Assembly: GCA_022495995.1 (NCBI GenBank)
Contig: JAFEMH010000333.1
Span: forward strand, 248,001 to 312,000
Reading direction: 5' to 3'
Length of the DNA: 64,000 bases
Source of the DNA: Adenophora triphylla var. japonica
Taxonomy: Eukaryota > Streptophyta > Magnoliopsida > Asterales > Campanulaceae
Both the position numbers and the translations under genes were made by a program. The notes below the pieces were generated by a model that was given only the letters and a program-made list of their open reading frames with translations, was not told where the DNA came from and did not search any database. Positions 10,586 through 21,994 of this stretch are shown piece by piece. Position 1 is the first letter of the stretch; each line of letters starts with the position of its first letter.

Positions 10586-11293
10586 GGTTGGAAAAGGTTT
10601 CCCTTCTTTTTCGCAACTACTCTAGATCCTGGATCAGTGGGCTCCATCACTACGTCTATAAGCCCCTCGTTTTGCACATGTATTTCGACATCCCAAGGTG
10701 GACAGCCCCGGGCGAGGGTCCTATAGGGCAAACGGATCCCACCGACCGAGAGAGAAGAACGGTCATAGGGTCTAGTGGATCACAGGAATTTTTAACTCAC
10801 AATCGATGCGGATTATAGTCAATGTCAATGCCGTGAAAGTCAAGTCTTTTAGCCTTCAACGAAATTTCGGTAGAGCTTCGCTTACGCGAGAGACGTTTGA
10901 CTTCGGCATTGTCCAAGGAAAATAATAGGCATGGGTCGGACGTTAAAAGTCGAATGGCACGGCGTCACATTGAGCGTTGTTGCATACTTTGTGCAAGTCA
11001 AAGTCAAAGTCAATGGCGGGGTCAAGATTTTGCCAATTTTGCCTAACGAAATTTCGGCATGGCTTCGCTTGCGCGAGAAATCTTGACTCTAGCATGGGCT
11101 CGGGTTTGACTTTTACATACCCCATGCAAGTCAAAGTCAATGCCGGGGGTCAAGATTTTGTCAATTTTGCCTAACGAAATTTCGGCATGGCTTCGCTTGC
11201 GCGAGGAATCTTGACTTTTAGCATGGGCTCGGGTTTGACTTTTACGGGAGTATACGACGAGGTTGTATGACACGGTCTAGACCAAAAACCAAC
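10586..11293 (-). mobile_element. F2 leader region, copy 2 (left part)
   Basis: Colinear with 2912-3615. It ends at the CACTA insertion, with AAC (11291-11293) as target-site copy. It contains the same 120-bp-type repeats with CGAAATTTCGGCATGG. Confidence 0.7.
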
Positions 11294-11539
11294 CACTACA
11301 AGAAAACTGACAGATACCGACGGAAATAAATCCGTCTCTAATACCGACGGATTAGCGACGAAATAGCAACGACCTAGAGTGAAAAACAAAAAACGAAATT
11401 AGGACGAGATTACCGACGGATTTAGTGACGGATATGCCGACGGATTCCATTCCGTCTCTAATCCGTCACCATTTTGACGCCAAAAAATTGTGCACTTTTT
11501 ACCGACGGATTTATGACGGAATGGCGATGGATATTTTTA

Positions 11540-12190
11540 CCGACGAATTTGAGTCGTTGCTAAATTATTTAAAATAATTATTAAATTTATATTTTAGGTT
11601 AGCGACGAATTAGTGACGGAATTAATTACCGACGGATTAAAATCTATCGGTAAATTAATTACATATTATTACCGACGGATTTGAGTCGTTGCTAAATTAT
11701 TTAAAATAATTGTTAAATTTATATTTTAGGTTAGTGACGGATTAGTGACGGATTTAATTACCAACGGATTATAATCCGTCGGTAAATTAATTACATATTA
11801 TTATCGACGGATTTGAGTGTTGCTAAATTATTTAAAATAATTATTAAATTTATATTTAGGTTAGCGATGGATTAGTGACGGATTTAATACCGACGAATTA
11901 TAATCCGTTGGTAAATTAATTAGATATTATTACCGACGGAATTGAGTCGTTGCTAAATTATTCAAAATAATTATTAAATTTATATTTTAGATTAGCGACG
12001 AATTAGTGACGGATTTAATTACCGACGAATTATAATCCGTCGATAAATTAATTACAATCCGTCGGTAAATTAATTACATATTATTACCGACGGATTAGAG
12101 TCTTTGCTAAATTATTTAAAATAATTATTAAATTTATATTTTAGGTTAGCGACGGATTAGTGACGGATTTATTTACGAACGAATTATAAT
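11540..12190. repeat. CACTA left sub-terminal tandem repeats (about 127-155 bp)
   Basis: About five diverged units repeat TACCGACGGATTTGAGTCG, TTGCTAAATTATTTAAAATAA, TTAGCGACGGATTAGTGACGG and TAATCCGTCGGTAAATTAAT. The GACGGA/TCCGTC pairs within a unit can fold back on each other. Confidence 0.85.
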
Positions 12191-12622
12191 AGAAGAGGGA
12201 CGGACAATAGCATATATACTTTTTTAATTTTTTTTTTTTTTGGATAAATAAAACTATTTGAGATGTTGGTTAGTAGTGATTTTTTTATAAAAAGTTATAT
12301 AAAAAAGTTAAGAATTTTTTAAAAAAATAAAAGTATATAATAGAAGAGGGACGGACAATAACATATAAACTTTTTTAATTTTTTATATTTCTTTTTGGAT
12401 AAATAAAATTATTTGAGATGTTGGTTAGTAGTGGATTTTTTTACAAATAAAAAAACTATACATTTATAAATAAAAAATTAAAAAATTTTACCCGTCCCTG
12501 ATTTCTTTATTATACTTTCATTTGTTTATTTTTTTGCAAACTTTTTGAAAAAAACTTCAACACTAAAAAATGTCCAAAATATTTATTTATATTCATAAAA
12601 AATAAAAAAAACTATACATTTA

Positions 12623-13780
12623 GGGTATAGTGTATAGTATATAGGATATAGGGTATAGTGTATAGTATATAGGGTATAGGGTATAGTATATAAGGTATAG
12701 GGTATAGCATATAGGGTATATGGTATAGTATATAGGGTATAGGATATAGGGTATAGTATATAGGGTATAGGGTATAGTATATATGGTATAGAGTATAGGG
12801 TATAGTATATAGGGTATAGGGTATAAGGTATAAGGTATAGGGTATAGTATATAGGGTATATGGTATAAGGTATATGGTATAGGGTATAGGGTATAGGGTA
12901 TAGTATATAGGGTATATGGTATAATATATAGGGTATAGAGTATAAGGTATAGGGTATAGGGTATAGTATATAGGGTATATGGTATAGGGTATAGTATATA
13001 GGGTATAGAGTATAGGATATAGGGTATAGGATATATGGTATAGGGCATAGAGTATAGGGTATAGGATATAGGGTATAGGGTATAGGATATATGGTATATG
13101 ATATAGGGTATAGGGTATAGTATATAGGGTATAGGGTATAGGGTATAGGATATATGGTATATGGTATAGGGTATAGGGTATAGTATATAGTATATAGGGT
13201 ATAGGGTATAGTATATAGGGTATAGAGTATAGGGTATAGGGTATAGTAAATAGGGTATAGGGTATAGTATATAGGATATAGAGTATAGGGTATAGGGTAT
13301 ATAATATATGGTATAGGGCATAGAGTATAGGGTATATGATATAGGATATATAGGGTATAGGATATAGGGTATAGGGTATATGGTATAGTATATAGGGTAT
13401 AGGGTATAGGATACATGGTATATGGTATAGGGCATAGGGTATAGTATATAGGGTATAGGGTATAGTATATAGGGTATAGAGTATAGGGTATAGGGTATAG
13501 GGCATAGAGTATAGGGTATAGGATATAGGGTATATGGTATATGATATATGGTATAGGGTATAGGGTATAGGGTATAATATATAGGGTATAGAGTATAGGG
13601 TATAGGGTATAGGGTATAGGGTATAGGGTATAGTATATAGGGTATAGAGTATAGGGTATAGTATATAGGGTATAGGGTATAGGGTATAGTATATAGGATA
13701 TAGAGTATAGGATATAGGGTATAGGGTATATGGTATAGGGCATAGAGTATATGGTATAGGGTATATGATATATGGTATAT
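12623..13780. repeat. Heptamer minisatellite NNNTATA (GGGTATA type), about 165 units
   Basis: The block splits cleanly into 7-mers: GGGTATA most often, with GTATATA, GGATATA, AGGTATA, TGGTATA, GAGTATA and GTGTATA. The common unit is one base from the plant telomere repeat TTTAGGG (as TATAGGG). Because 7 is prime to 3 and the unit lacks stops on the minus strand, all three minus frames stay open for up to 386 codons. Confidence 0.95.
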
Positions 13781-14640
13781 TAAAAATTATTTTATTTAAA
13801 AATTATTAACTTTTTTTTTTATGTGTATGATATAATATTATTTTATATTTTAAAATATTATTATTATAAATTATTTTTACTAATTATTATAATATAAAAA
13901 TGAGGGTTTAGGTGTAGAAATATGATTTAAGGAAAGATGAAAATGCCAATTATTACTTATTATCAATAAATCATATTTTTAGGGTTTGTGGTATATGTAT
14001 ATGATTTAGGGTTTAAGGTTTGGCGTATAAGTATATGAGATTTGGGATATAGTAATAAGCATTATTAATATTTATTTTAAAGATTAAATTATTATTATTG
14101 TTAATAAGTATTTTTTTATAATTTATTACTTAGGTATATTAATATTTCTTAGAAGTGTAAATTATTAAATTATTATTATCAATAAATTATATTTTTAGCC
14201 ATTATTGTAATAGGATTTAGAGTGGAATTCAAGGCATAAGTATATTAATATTTCTTAGAAGTTTAATTTATTTTGTTGTTTTACGTATTTTTTTCGATAT
14301 TATTATCATAATTTTTATTTATTGTATATTATTCAATTATTAGGTATATTAATAATTATTTTTTACTAATTATTATGATCATTAAAAGTTTTTTGTGATA
14401 AAAAAATAAACATAAGAGGTGGCAATAAAACATTAGAACACATATATTCACATGGATCATTACCCCAAGCAACATCTTCACCATTAAATACATCAAATAT
14501 AAATTAATTCAATGGTCCAAATTCATTCAGGAAAAACACAAATACACTCATTTGATTGGCTTTCTAACTTCACAAGGATTGATTTTTAAATCAATCTGGA
14601 CCATTAATTGCACACATCCAATGGTCCAAAATCATCCTAA
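13781..14640. other. AT-rich interior of CACTA element
   Basis: Low-complexity AT-rich DNA with many ATTATTA and TAAATTATT runs. I see no gene, tRNA or conserved motif here. Confidence 0.6.
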
Positions 14641-14679
14641 CAAAACCCTACCTAATTATTTTATTCCCATTCCAGGCCG

Positions 14680-15120
14680 CCTCCCTCATTCAATCTCAAT
14701 CTCCAAACGCCTCCCTCATTCTCTCCCCCTTCACTGCATCACCGGCGCCCCTATCCCCTTCACTGCTATCACCGGCGGTTACCCTACCTCCATTCCAGCC
14801 GCCTCCCTCAATTTCTCTCAATCACCGATCGCCTCGCTCATTCTCTCCCCTTCATTGCATCACCGGCGGCCCCTCTCCCCTTCACTGCCATCACCGGCGC
14901 CCCCTCTCCCCTTCGCTGCCATCACCGGCGGTTACCCTACCTCCATTCCAGCCGCCTCCCTCAATTTCTCTTAATCACCGATCGCCTCCCTCATTCTCTC
15001 CCCTTCACTGTATCACCGGTGGCCCCTCTCCCCTTAACTGCTATCACCGGCGCCCCCTCTCCCCTTAACTGCCATCACCTTCGCCTCCCTCATTCTCTCT
15101 CAATCACCCCCTCATTCCCT
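14680..15120 (+). repeat. CT/GC-rich repeated segment inside CACTA (possible captured gene 5' end)
   Basis: A block of about 156 bp is repeated at about 14,770-14,890 and 14,926-15,045, with smaller CTCCCTCATTCTCTCCCC and ATCACCGGCG repeats. Composition differs sharply from the AT-rich surroundings and looks like a plant 5' UTR or N-terminal coding region. CACTA elements often carry host fragments, but I cannot name a source gene. Confidence 0.5.
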
Positions 15121-15326
15121 CAAATCTGAGCCATATCAGCAGAAGGACCAACACCTTGCGTGACTACTTCGAAACCTATTGCATCAACTCTGTTATTTTG
15201 AGCAATTAAAGATTGCTGTTGTTGGCTGTCCACTTGAACCATCTCAGGTGTAACAGTGTAATTGTTGCTTGAGATTTGGAAAGCTTTACCAAATTTTCTC
15301 AAATTTTTTAGTTTGATTTTGTTCAA
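15120..15326 (-). other. Short open frame in CACTA (68 codons, unknown)
   Basis: A 68-codon frame with a Lys-rich start and a Gln-rich middle (four Gln in a row) has more balanced composition than the neighbouring AT tracts. It may be a remnant of a transposon or captured gene. I recognise no family, and it may be chance. Confidence 0.2.
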
Positions 15327-15679
15327 ATTTGAAAATATTGTATATATTTTTGAATTTGTATAGATTATGTGTTAATTTTCTTAATGAAATTTGGTTTAAT
15401 ATTTCTCAGTTGAATTTTGATTTAATTTTCTTGGTTGGAATTTGTTTCATTGGACTTTGTTCATTATATTGGTGTGATGGTGATCAAAGTTTAAATGAAA
15501 GGATATGTAATGACTAATTTTAGTATAAAAGAAGTTTAGGGGTCCAAAGTGTAACTGTGAAATTTCAAGGACTGATTTAAAATTAATAAAAGTTAAGGGA
15601 CTGATTTGAGAATAAGAAAAGTTAAAGGGACTGATTTAAATTGATTGACATTATAATTTGTTTTTGATAAAAATATTTA

Positions 15680-15680
<1 letters not shown>

Positions 15681-15760
<80 letters not shown>
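15681..15760. repeat. TA dinucleotide microsatellite
   Basis: About 80 bp of nearly uninterrupted TA repeat inside the CACTA element. Confidence 0.98.
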
Positions 15761-15763
<3 letters not shown>

Positions 15764-15844
15764 TTTAATATAAAATGCAAATTTAGCAATGAAAATATTC
15801 GTCGGGAAACCCCTCAATAATTTGGCATATAAAAAAACGAATAA

Positions 15845-16402
15845 ATATTGAAATTTTTTGATAAATTTAGTGACGGAATAATTTGTCAGTAATATTAAAT
15901 AATAAAATTTACTATTACATCATAAAAAATAGCGACGAAATATTTCGTCAGTAATATTAATAGTAAAAATAATAATTACAGCATCATATTTAATAGCAAC
16001 GGAATGATTCGTCGATAATCCGTCACTAAAATGGTCCAAAAAATAAAACGACCATTTAAATAGCGACGAAAAATTCGTCGCTAATCCGTCACTAAATTGG
16101 TCCAAAAAATAAAACGTCCATTTAAATAGCGACGGAAAATCCGTCACTAATCCGTCGACATAATGCTTTAAATTGGTCGATTATTTTACGAAATTACCAA
16201 CGGATTTTAAAACAATAGCGACGGAAAAAACCGTCGCTAAAGTTGATTGAGAACCGTCGGTAATTCGTCGAAAGATTTACCGACGAGCGTTTTACCAACA
16301 GAATTTTTCTGTCGGGAATCCGTCGCTAAATCAATTTAGTGACGGATTTTTGGTATTTAGTGACGAATTTTTTCGTCGGTAACTGCCGTTTTTCTTGTAG
16401 TG
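15845..16402. repeat. CACTA right sub-terminal repeats
   Basis: Repeated TAGCGACGAAAAATTCGTCGCTAATCC-like units and GCGACGGA/TCCGTCGC pairs run up to the terminal inverted repeat. They mirror the left end and are presumed transposase-binding sites. Confidence 0.85.
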
Positions 16403-17117
16403 AACCAAAAAGTCACGGTTTTAAAAGTGTGACACGGACTAGTGCATTGGTCGACACTGGCTGCCATGGGGAGTTTGGGATGATTACGTGCGCACTCGGG
16501 AGCATCGTAACACTGTCCGTGACTGAAGCTGAACAACCATCCCGGGTTGAAAGACGTGCATGCAAAAGTGTAAAGGATATATATGGTGTGCGTAGTGTGC
16601 GGTCTCCTAAAAATTCTTTTTTGAGTTAAAATAGAGATTTTCATCACGTGTTTTTAAAAAATGTTTTTTGGGATGGGGAAAATGCATCACATAAGCACGT
16701 AAATTTTCTGGAACCGGGCCAGATTCAGGACTGAATAGCCCCAAGTCGCCACGGTTTCCAGATTAACCTCAAATAAAAAGTGTCCTGGTGGAACTGCGAA
16801 TGAAGCCGCCCGGCTCAGATCAAGGCAGATCAAGCCGTCCAGCTGGATTCAAAAGTTTTCCAGGTTCCAATTTGTTTCATTTCCAAACTGTTTTTCCAGG
16901 AATTTTTGGCAACCTTCAGCATCAGAATGGCACCTGTTCATTATTCAGAGTATGCACAAGCCAAAAATAATACAAAAGATGCATGCAAAAAAGAAAATTG
17001 CACAAGCACAAAGATCGGACCCGAGACGGAAGGCTAACCCTCGCAAATGTTTCCAACGCTTCTTATAAAAAAAGAAGTTTGGAAAACATTTACATTTCCC
17101 CAGTGGAGTCGCCAAAC
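16403..17117 (-). mobile_element. F2 leader region, copy 2 (right part)
   Basis: Colinear with 3605-4011 plus 5755-6061. Around 16,800-16,815 it reads GAAGCCGCCCGGCTC uninterrupted, which is the empty F4 target site. PBS at 17098-17114 (TGGCGACTCCACTGGGG on the minus strand). Confidence 0.8.
17098..17114 (-). other. F2 primer-binding site for tRNA-Arg, copy 2
   Basis: Same 17 bases as copy 1 on the minus strand, 3 nt from the LTR end at 17118. Confidence 0.85.
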
Positions 17118-18768
17118 TGTGAATGTGGCCCCGGAACGTTTTCTTTTTACGGAAAAAGGGGTCGCCGTTCACCTCAGTTTGAAGACACCGGTTTTATGAA
17201 AAAACGGAGTCGCCACGCCATTTTGATTTCCTCAAAACTTTGAAAAAAATGATAAGGATTCGGAGGTTAAGTTACTCCTTGGGAAGAACGTTTGGCGTTC
17301 ACCCAAGGAGCCTTGCAAAAAGCAAGTCTTCCTAGGTCCAAAATTTGTGCTTGTTTGTGTGCTTGTGTGCATGCGTGATTTGAAAAGAGAAAGAGATGTG
17401 CCAAGTTTATCTTCCGGACATAAAAACCATTTAAGAAGGTTTTAGCTCGGGATACTTTGGTTTTGGTGTTTTTGGGATTTTGATCTCGTGCTCACTTTGG
17501 ACTTGTAATCATCATGACGGGACTTATCTACCCTCCCGTTATATTAATTAACCATGATAGGCGTAGGAGCCTTGGTATGTCTTAAACTGACATTCCTTGA
17601 GGATTTAGTCACATGTGATTAAAAGGGGCTTGTCCTTAAGTCCAAGAATGAGACTCTTTAGAAAAGAATGAATCTTTGTCCATCGATCCTACATCTTGAG
17701 ACGATGATGATTCGTAGGGACATTTTTATGTTCGTCTCAAGGGATTGTCAGAGATTTCGGGACTAAGACTCATTGAGTTCTAAAGGGATAAGGATTGTGG
17801 CATTTTTATGATGGGATTGATGTAAAGATGGAGTCTTTACACCTATCCTCACCATGGAATGCATCAAGAACCACGGGACTAGGGGAATGGGATGTAAAGA
17901 TTGGATCTTTAAGTTCATCCTATGTCTTTTTGTGCCTTAGAAGGCTTTTAAACAATCCTTGGAGAAAAAGATCCATCTTTAGGGACAAGGGGGAAATAAC
18001 TTTAAGGTAAAGATTGCATTTTTAATATGAACAATACAATGAGTATCATTAAACTAAAGACATAATATAAAAGGGATGATCTTTATGGCTTTTCCTATGT
18101 CCTTAATACCTCATAAGGTAGACAATCCTTGGAAAGCCAGATCAAGGGAAGGGGATGACATAATATGAATAAAGATTGCATTTTTACACATAAAAGTAAA
18201 GGGAAATCACATTATCATATGATAGATCTTCCCTAGAACAAGTCACTTGTGGAACCTTGTTCATCCTAGGGAGAGGATCTCCATTGAATCCTTTGTGTAA
18301 GGGGAGTGGGAAATATGATGATTACATTGCAAAGATCAAAGCTTTATAATAATAAATGAAGATAAATGACAAGTAATAATAGAACACGAGGATATAGGAG
18401 TAAATCAAAGGTAAAGGAATGAGAGATTACCAATATTGGTTTTCTCTATCTCCCAAGGAGATTTTCCTAGGCAATATCTATATAGGAATATATTAAGGTA
18501 GGATTAGTGTATGAGAGAGGGGGGTTTTATGTGATTTTTGTTACTGGAATTCGAGGGGCTATTTTGACAGAGTAACAGTGCTCAAAATTCTATATTAAAA
18601 TGAATAGAGGAGGCCTCTATTTATAGGCATCTGGTGTGCTTCTAATAAAGCCGCCCGACGAGATCGCTTGGCTAATGAAGCCGGCCGGCTTCATCCACCG
18701 TCGTGTCAGCATGTTTCTAGATTCATGCAAGGTGGTAGCTTGGAAGCTTCTTTCCAGCGAGGTCCTGT
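17118..18768 (-). repeat. F2 5' LTR, copy 2 (main part; last 21 bp at 30165-30185)
   Basis: This LTR is split by the F3 insertion. Removing F3 and one CCTGT copy gives a 1672-bp LTR starting (element sense) TGTTAGGAATTAG at 30185 and ending CATTCACA at 17118. Hairpin at 17275-17310, second tRNA-Arg complement at 17206-17215, TATA box at 18618-18625. GGTCC at 30186-30190 should be one copy of the F2 target duplication. Confidence 0.85.
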
Positions 18769-19700
18769 TGTGAGTACCCCGACCCGAATTCGTGTTTTTG
18801 GGTCTGCTTATTTATTTAGATATATTTAGTTTTGGGCTTGTCCAAAATTATTTATTTATTTGCATTATTTTTGGGCTTACCCAATTAGCCATTTACATTA
18901 GTTTTGGGCCTACTTCCCTTCGACCCAATCTGCCCTGAAAAAGACCGGTGTCGTACGACATCCCAAGGAATTATCAGGCAGCGTTAAATAAGGATTTTTA
19001 TCCTCATTTTAACAACAAGAACAAAAAGGGGGACGTGCACTTTCTCTCACAAAACGCAAAGGGAGGCCTCTCTCTCTATATACGCAGTCGTCTTCCTCAC
19101 CACTCACCGGCGACCCAATCCACCTCCAACCCCCCTTCCTCACCTAGCTCTCTCTCTACTCCAAAGCAATCGCTCCCTCACCTCTATCTCTCTACCCAAA
19201 AAATAGAACACTCACTCTCTCTCTCTATATACGCAACCGTCTCCCTTATCTTCCTCCCCTGGTCTCTCCCTCGCCGGCGACCCATTTTCCCTTCAAACCT
19301 CCTCACCTTTCTCTCTATCTCCCAACCCCCAATAACAATCGCCTACCACCATTCTCTGCCAAACCCAAGGACCGATCTAATCCCTCTCAATCACTCCTCA
19401 ACGAAATCAACACCAAACCAGTTCGCCGGCGACATCCTCTCCCCTGTTCCAAAACTCGTTCACCGGTGGTCTCCTTCACCGTTCTCTCCCTCACACCCAA
19501 ATCAATCGGTTGAGCTCTCCCCCAAAACCGCCGTCCTCCTCTGTTCCAGAGCTTGAGCCATTCACCGTCACCGCTCCACCACAGTTTCGCCTCCAACCCT
19601 CTTCAGTTCATCCGAATCCATCTTTGTGTTGGTCATTTTCGGGAACTCCTCCCACTGGTCCTCTCCGTTTCCCAATCACCGGTCTGAAGCCGATTTGAAG

Positions 19701-19729
19701 ACTTCCTATACCGACGTGGTATAGGAAGT
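19701..19729 (+). promoter_or_regulatory. 12-bp perfect hairpin in F3 LTR
   Basis: ACTTCCTATACC, loop GACGT, GGTATAGGAAGT. The 3' LTR copy (about 28620-28648) has one change (ACC to ACT) that leaves a G-T wobble, so the stem survives. Confidence 0.6.
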
Positions 19730-20117
19730 GTGGACACTACGAGGGTAATCTATAATCCCTAAACTCTTCATCTCTCTGCTGCTTATGCCATTTCCTAATC
19801 TCATCATTTGTAGCCCATGAAATCTGCAAGTAGAATGGTCTTTCCTTGATGTTTACTCACGTTGGTCATGTTCTGGTTCATATGCTCTGAATGTTTTAGT
19901 TGTGATCTGGACATTGTTTGAACTGTGTTATATTTGTGATGTTCATGTTCTGAATCTGGTGTTTTACATATACAATGGTTTGATTTGGGATCTGGTTAAG
20001 CATGTTTTATTTTAGTCTCGTTCTGCTTTGGTTTATAATTATGTTGGTCATACTCTGAATATGGTGTTTTGTTTACACAAATTGCTCAGTTCATGTTATT
20101 TGAGCTTTAAACACGAA

Positions 20118-20150
20118 GATGAGTGTGAATCATCCATATTCACACTCATC
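20118..20150 (+). promoter_or_regulatory. 13-bp perfect hairpin in F3 LTR
   Basis: GATGAGTGTGAAT, 7-nt loop CATCCAT, ATTCACACTCATC. It is unchanged in the 3' LTR (29036-29068). Two imperfect fold-backs with ATGTGATCATTCACAT follow at about 20243 and 20406. Confidence 0.6.
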
Positions 20151-20566
20151 TGATTGTTGATTCCTTCCCCCATGGTTTCTGAATGTGCTGGATCATTTTT
20201 GTTGAGTTAGGAAGTGAGGGTTCTTTGATTTGTGACCCAAGAAATGTGATCATTCACATTGGGTCACCGAAATCCCATGATCTTCCCATAATACTCTTTT
20301 ATTTCAATCTTGTTGTTGCCATTAATTCCATTTTGTTAACCTTGTTGATACTGATCATCTTTGTTTGAGTTAGGAGGTGATGGCCCCCTTCATCATGGCT
20401 CAAAATATGTGATCATTCACATTTGGCCATCAAAGCCATATGATCCTCCCACAATACTCATTTGTTACTATCGATCTGCTGTTTTCAATTAGTATTTTTA
20501 GTCTAAGTTTATCGTTTGGGCAGTTTTGGATCATTTGGTTGAAGTCCACTGACAGGGTCGTCCTGT

Positions 20567-20827
20567 GTCGTACGACAGACCCTCTCATGAGGCGTCCTGT
20601 GTCATACGACATAAACACCCCAGAAAGTTGGTTTGACTTCAGTGACTTCAGTCAAACCAAGATTGCCCCCTTTCATAGTTTCCAGCTCTGTTTAGTGTAA
20701 TTCTTTACTTCTTTTAGTATTAGAATGGTATTGGTGGCCTTTGCACCCCCTTTGTAAGAGGCAATCTGACCAGGATGTCCTGCGTCGTACGACATCCCTC
20801 GCCTGGGGAAGTCCTGTGTCGTACGAC
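20567..20827 (+). promoter_or_regulatory. Cluster of GTCGTACGAC palindromes in F3 LTR
   Basis: Perfect copies at 20567-20576, 20784-20793 and 20818-20827 and a one-base variant at 20601-20610, all inside TGYGTCGTACGACA-like context. Another copy lies at 18950-18959. The core GTAC could be bound by SBP-type factors, but that is only a possibility. Confidence 0.55.
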
Positions 20828-21083
20828 ATTCAAAGGCCCTGGACATACTGCCTCGACCCATTTCCTTGTAATTCAAGTTATCACTTGTAAGGGTGTGGCC
20901 AACACTTTAAAAGGCTCACAAGATGTAATAAGGGTGTGGCCCCCATTTTAATGGCTCACAAGTTGTATCTCGTTTTTTTATCATTTACAAAATCCAAGTT
21001 CATATGCTTGTTTGTTGACACGATTTGCACACACTTAGAATGATTTATATTGTCCTCGTTTGATTGAAAGTTTCGAAAGAGGC

Positions 21084-21117
21084 GATGTGGGTGAGCTCTA
21101 TATTCTCTTCCCACGTC
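21084..21117 (+). promoter_or_regulatory. Conserved LTR stem-loop, F3
   Basis: GATGTGGG pairs with CCCACGTC (one U-G pair) around an 18-nt loop beginning TGA and ending CTT. Then come GTAACCTGACCCCCGAACCC, a spacer, the second tRNA-Arg complement and the LTR end. 3' LTR copy at 30003-30036. Confidence 0.55.
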
Positions 21118-21241
21118 GTAACCTGACCCCCGAACCCATTTTCTCATTTTTAAAAGGTTTTCAATGTTTCCTTTAAAACGGCGTGGCGACTCCTAAAAAA
21201 TATTTTATCTTATATATTTTTTTCGGCGAGAGTTCATTCAG

Positions 21242-21259
21242 TGGCGACTCCGCTGGGGA
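21242..21259 (+). other. F3 primer-binding site for tRNA-Arg
   Basis: TGGCGACTCCGCTGGGGA is the exact complement of the 3' end of tRNA-Arg(ACG) including CCA, 1 nt after the LTR end. This primer is diagnostic for Ogre/Tat elements. Confidence 0.93.
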
Positions 21260-21994
21260 CTTGAAACCTGTTTTCAAAAGTGGGTCAAACTTTCATGCTT
21301 GTTCAACATTCACTTCATTCATATATGTGTGCATTGTTGGTGACTTTATATGTACATAAATGCATGTTAATGCTTTGCTTTATCTCTTCCCCCTTCTTGG
21401 CTTCCTGCCTTGTTGCATTAGATGCTTGGGGCTGAGATCTTGTGTTGTGCTTGGAGGTTGGGGGCTGGTCCTGGTTTGTTGTTCAGATTATGGATGTGTG
21501 ACTCCTTATGTCACGCGACACAATTGACCTCATCAGTCCTGTGTCACGCGACATAAGTGGTCAATTTGCAGGATTTGTTTTCCTGGTGCAGGTTGTGATT
21601 GTGGGGCAGTCCCCCATGATCAAGTTATTGATCATTGATTATTATGCTCTGTGGGGGGGTATGAGTTGTTTTCCTTTTCCTTCCCCTTTTTTCAAAAAAA
21701 AAATTTAGAAATGACCTTCACACTACTCGCACACTACCCGTACATAGAGTTAGAACCCTTGGAGTGTACGGACGGCATCGCGGACGGTGACGTGTTTCGC
21801 CTACGCTTGAGCGCCTAAAGTCCTCCCGGCCTATAGAGTGTTAGGAGCCACACTTGTCCGTGACACACTTTCTACCGTGACCGGTTGGTTTTTGGCAAAA
21901 TACTTTTTCAAAACATTTTCAAACTCGATTTTCAAAATTTTTCTCACAAAGTTCGAGTCATACTTCGTTTCCAAAGTCTTGGCGTACCCTCCCT

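Larger units (their letters stand above)
11294..16402. mobile_element. Non-autonomous CACTA (En/Spm) DNA transposon, 5109 bp
   Basis: The ends are CACTACAAGAAAA and its inverted copy TTTTTCTTGTAGTG, flanked by the 3-bp duplication AAC (11291-11293 and 16403-16405). Duplication copy 1 shows the empty site near 3610. Both sub-terminal regions are packed with ACCGACGGA / TCCGTCGGT motifs in both directions, as expected for transposase-binding ends of CACTA elements. No transposase ORF is present, so it depends on a helper. It has picked up a heptamer minisatellite, a CT-rich repeated segment and a long TA tract. Confidence 0.93.
8168..19228. repeat. Tandem segmental duplication, copy 2
   Basis: Second copy of 489-8167, in the same orientation. 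It lacks the F4 solo LTR and instead carries the CACTA insertion (11,294-16,402). Its F3 LTR continues past the duplication edge into the complete F3 element, so this side holds the original F3. Confidence 0.85.
18769..21240 (+). repeat. F3 5' LTR (2472 bp)
   Basis: Starts TGTGAGTACCCCGACCC and ends GTTCATTCA. TATA-like CTATATA lies at 19076-19082 after a CT-rich run. Four GTCGTACGAC palindromes (18950, 20567, 20784, 20818) and one variant (20601) are present. Strong hairpins occur at 19701-19729 and 20118-20150. The conserved stem-loop is at 21084-21117 and the second tRNA-Arg complement at 21184-21193. The 200-codon open frame starting at 18948 in the LTR is not treated as a gene. Confidence 0.93.

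Noticed and set aside
12583..13743. 386-codon minus-strand frame (and two overlapping frames of 297 and 271 codons)
   Set aside because: Pure translation of the 7-bp NNNTATA repeat in three frames, giving a Pro/Tyr/Ile/Leu heptapeptide. No protein gene.
12623..13780. Interstitial telomere
   Set aside because: The unit is TATAGGG-like, not TTTAGGG, and sits inside a transposon. No true telomere array is visible.
18948..19556. 202-codon frame also seen at 7891 and 27868
   Set aside because: It lies in the F3 LTR leader region and recurs only because the LTR is repeated. Its length differs between copies through frameshifts, and composition (Ser/Pro from CT-rich DNA) suggests chance.
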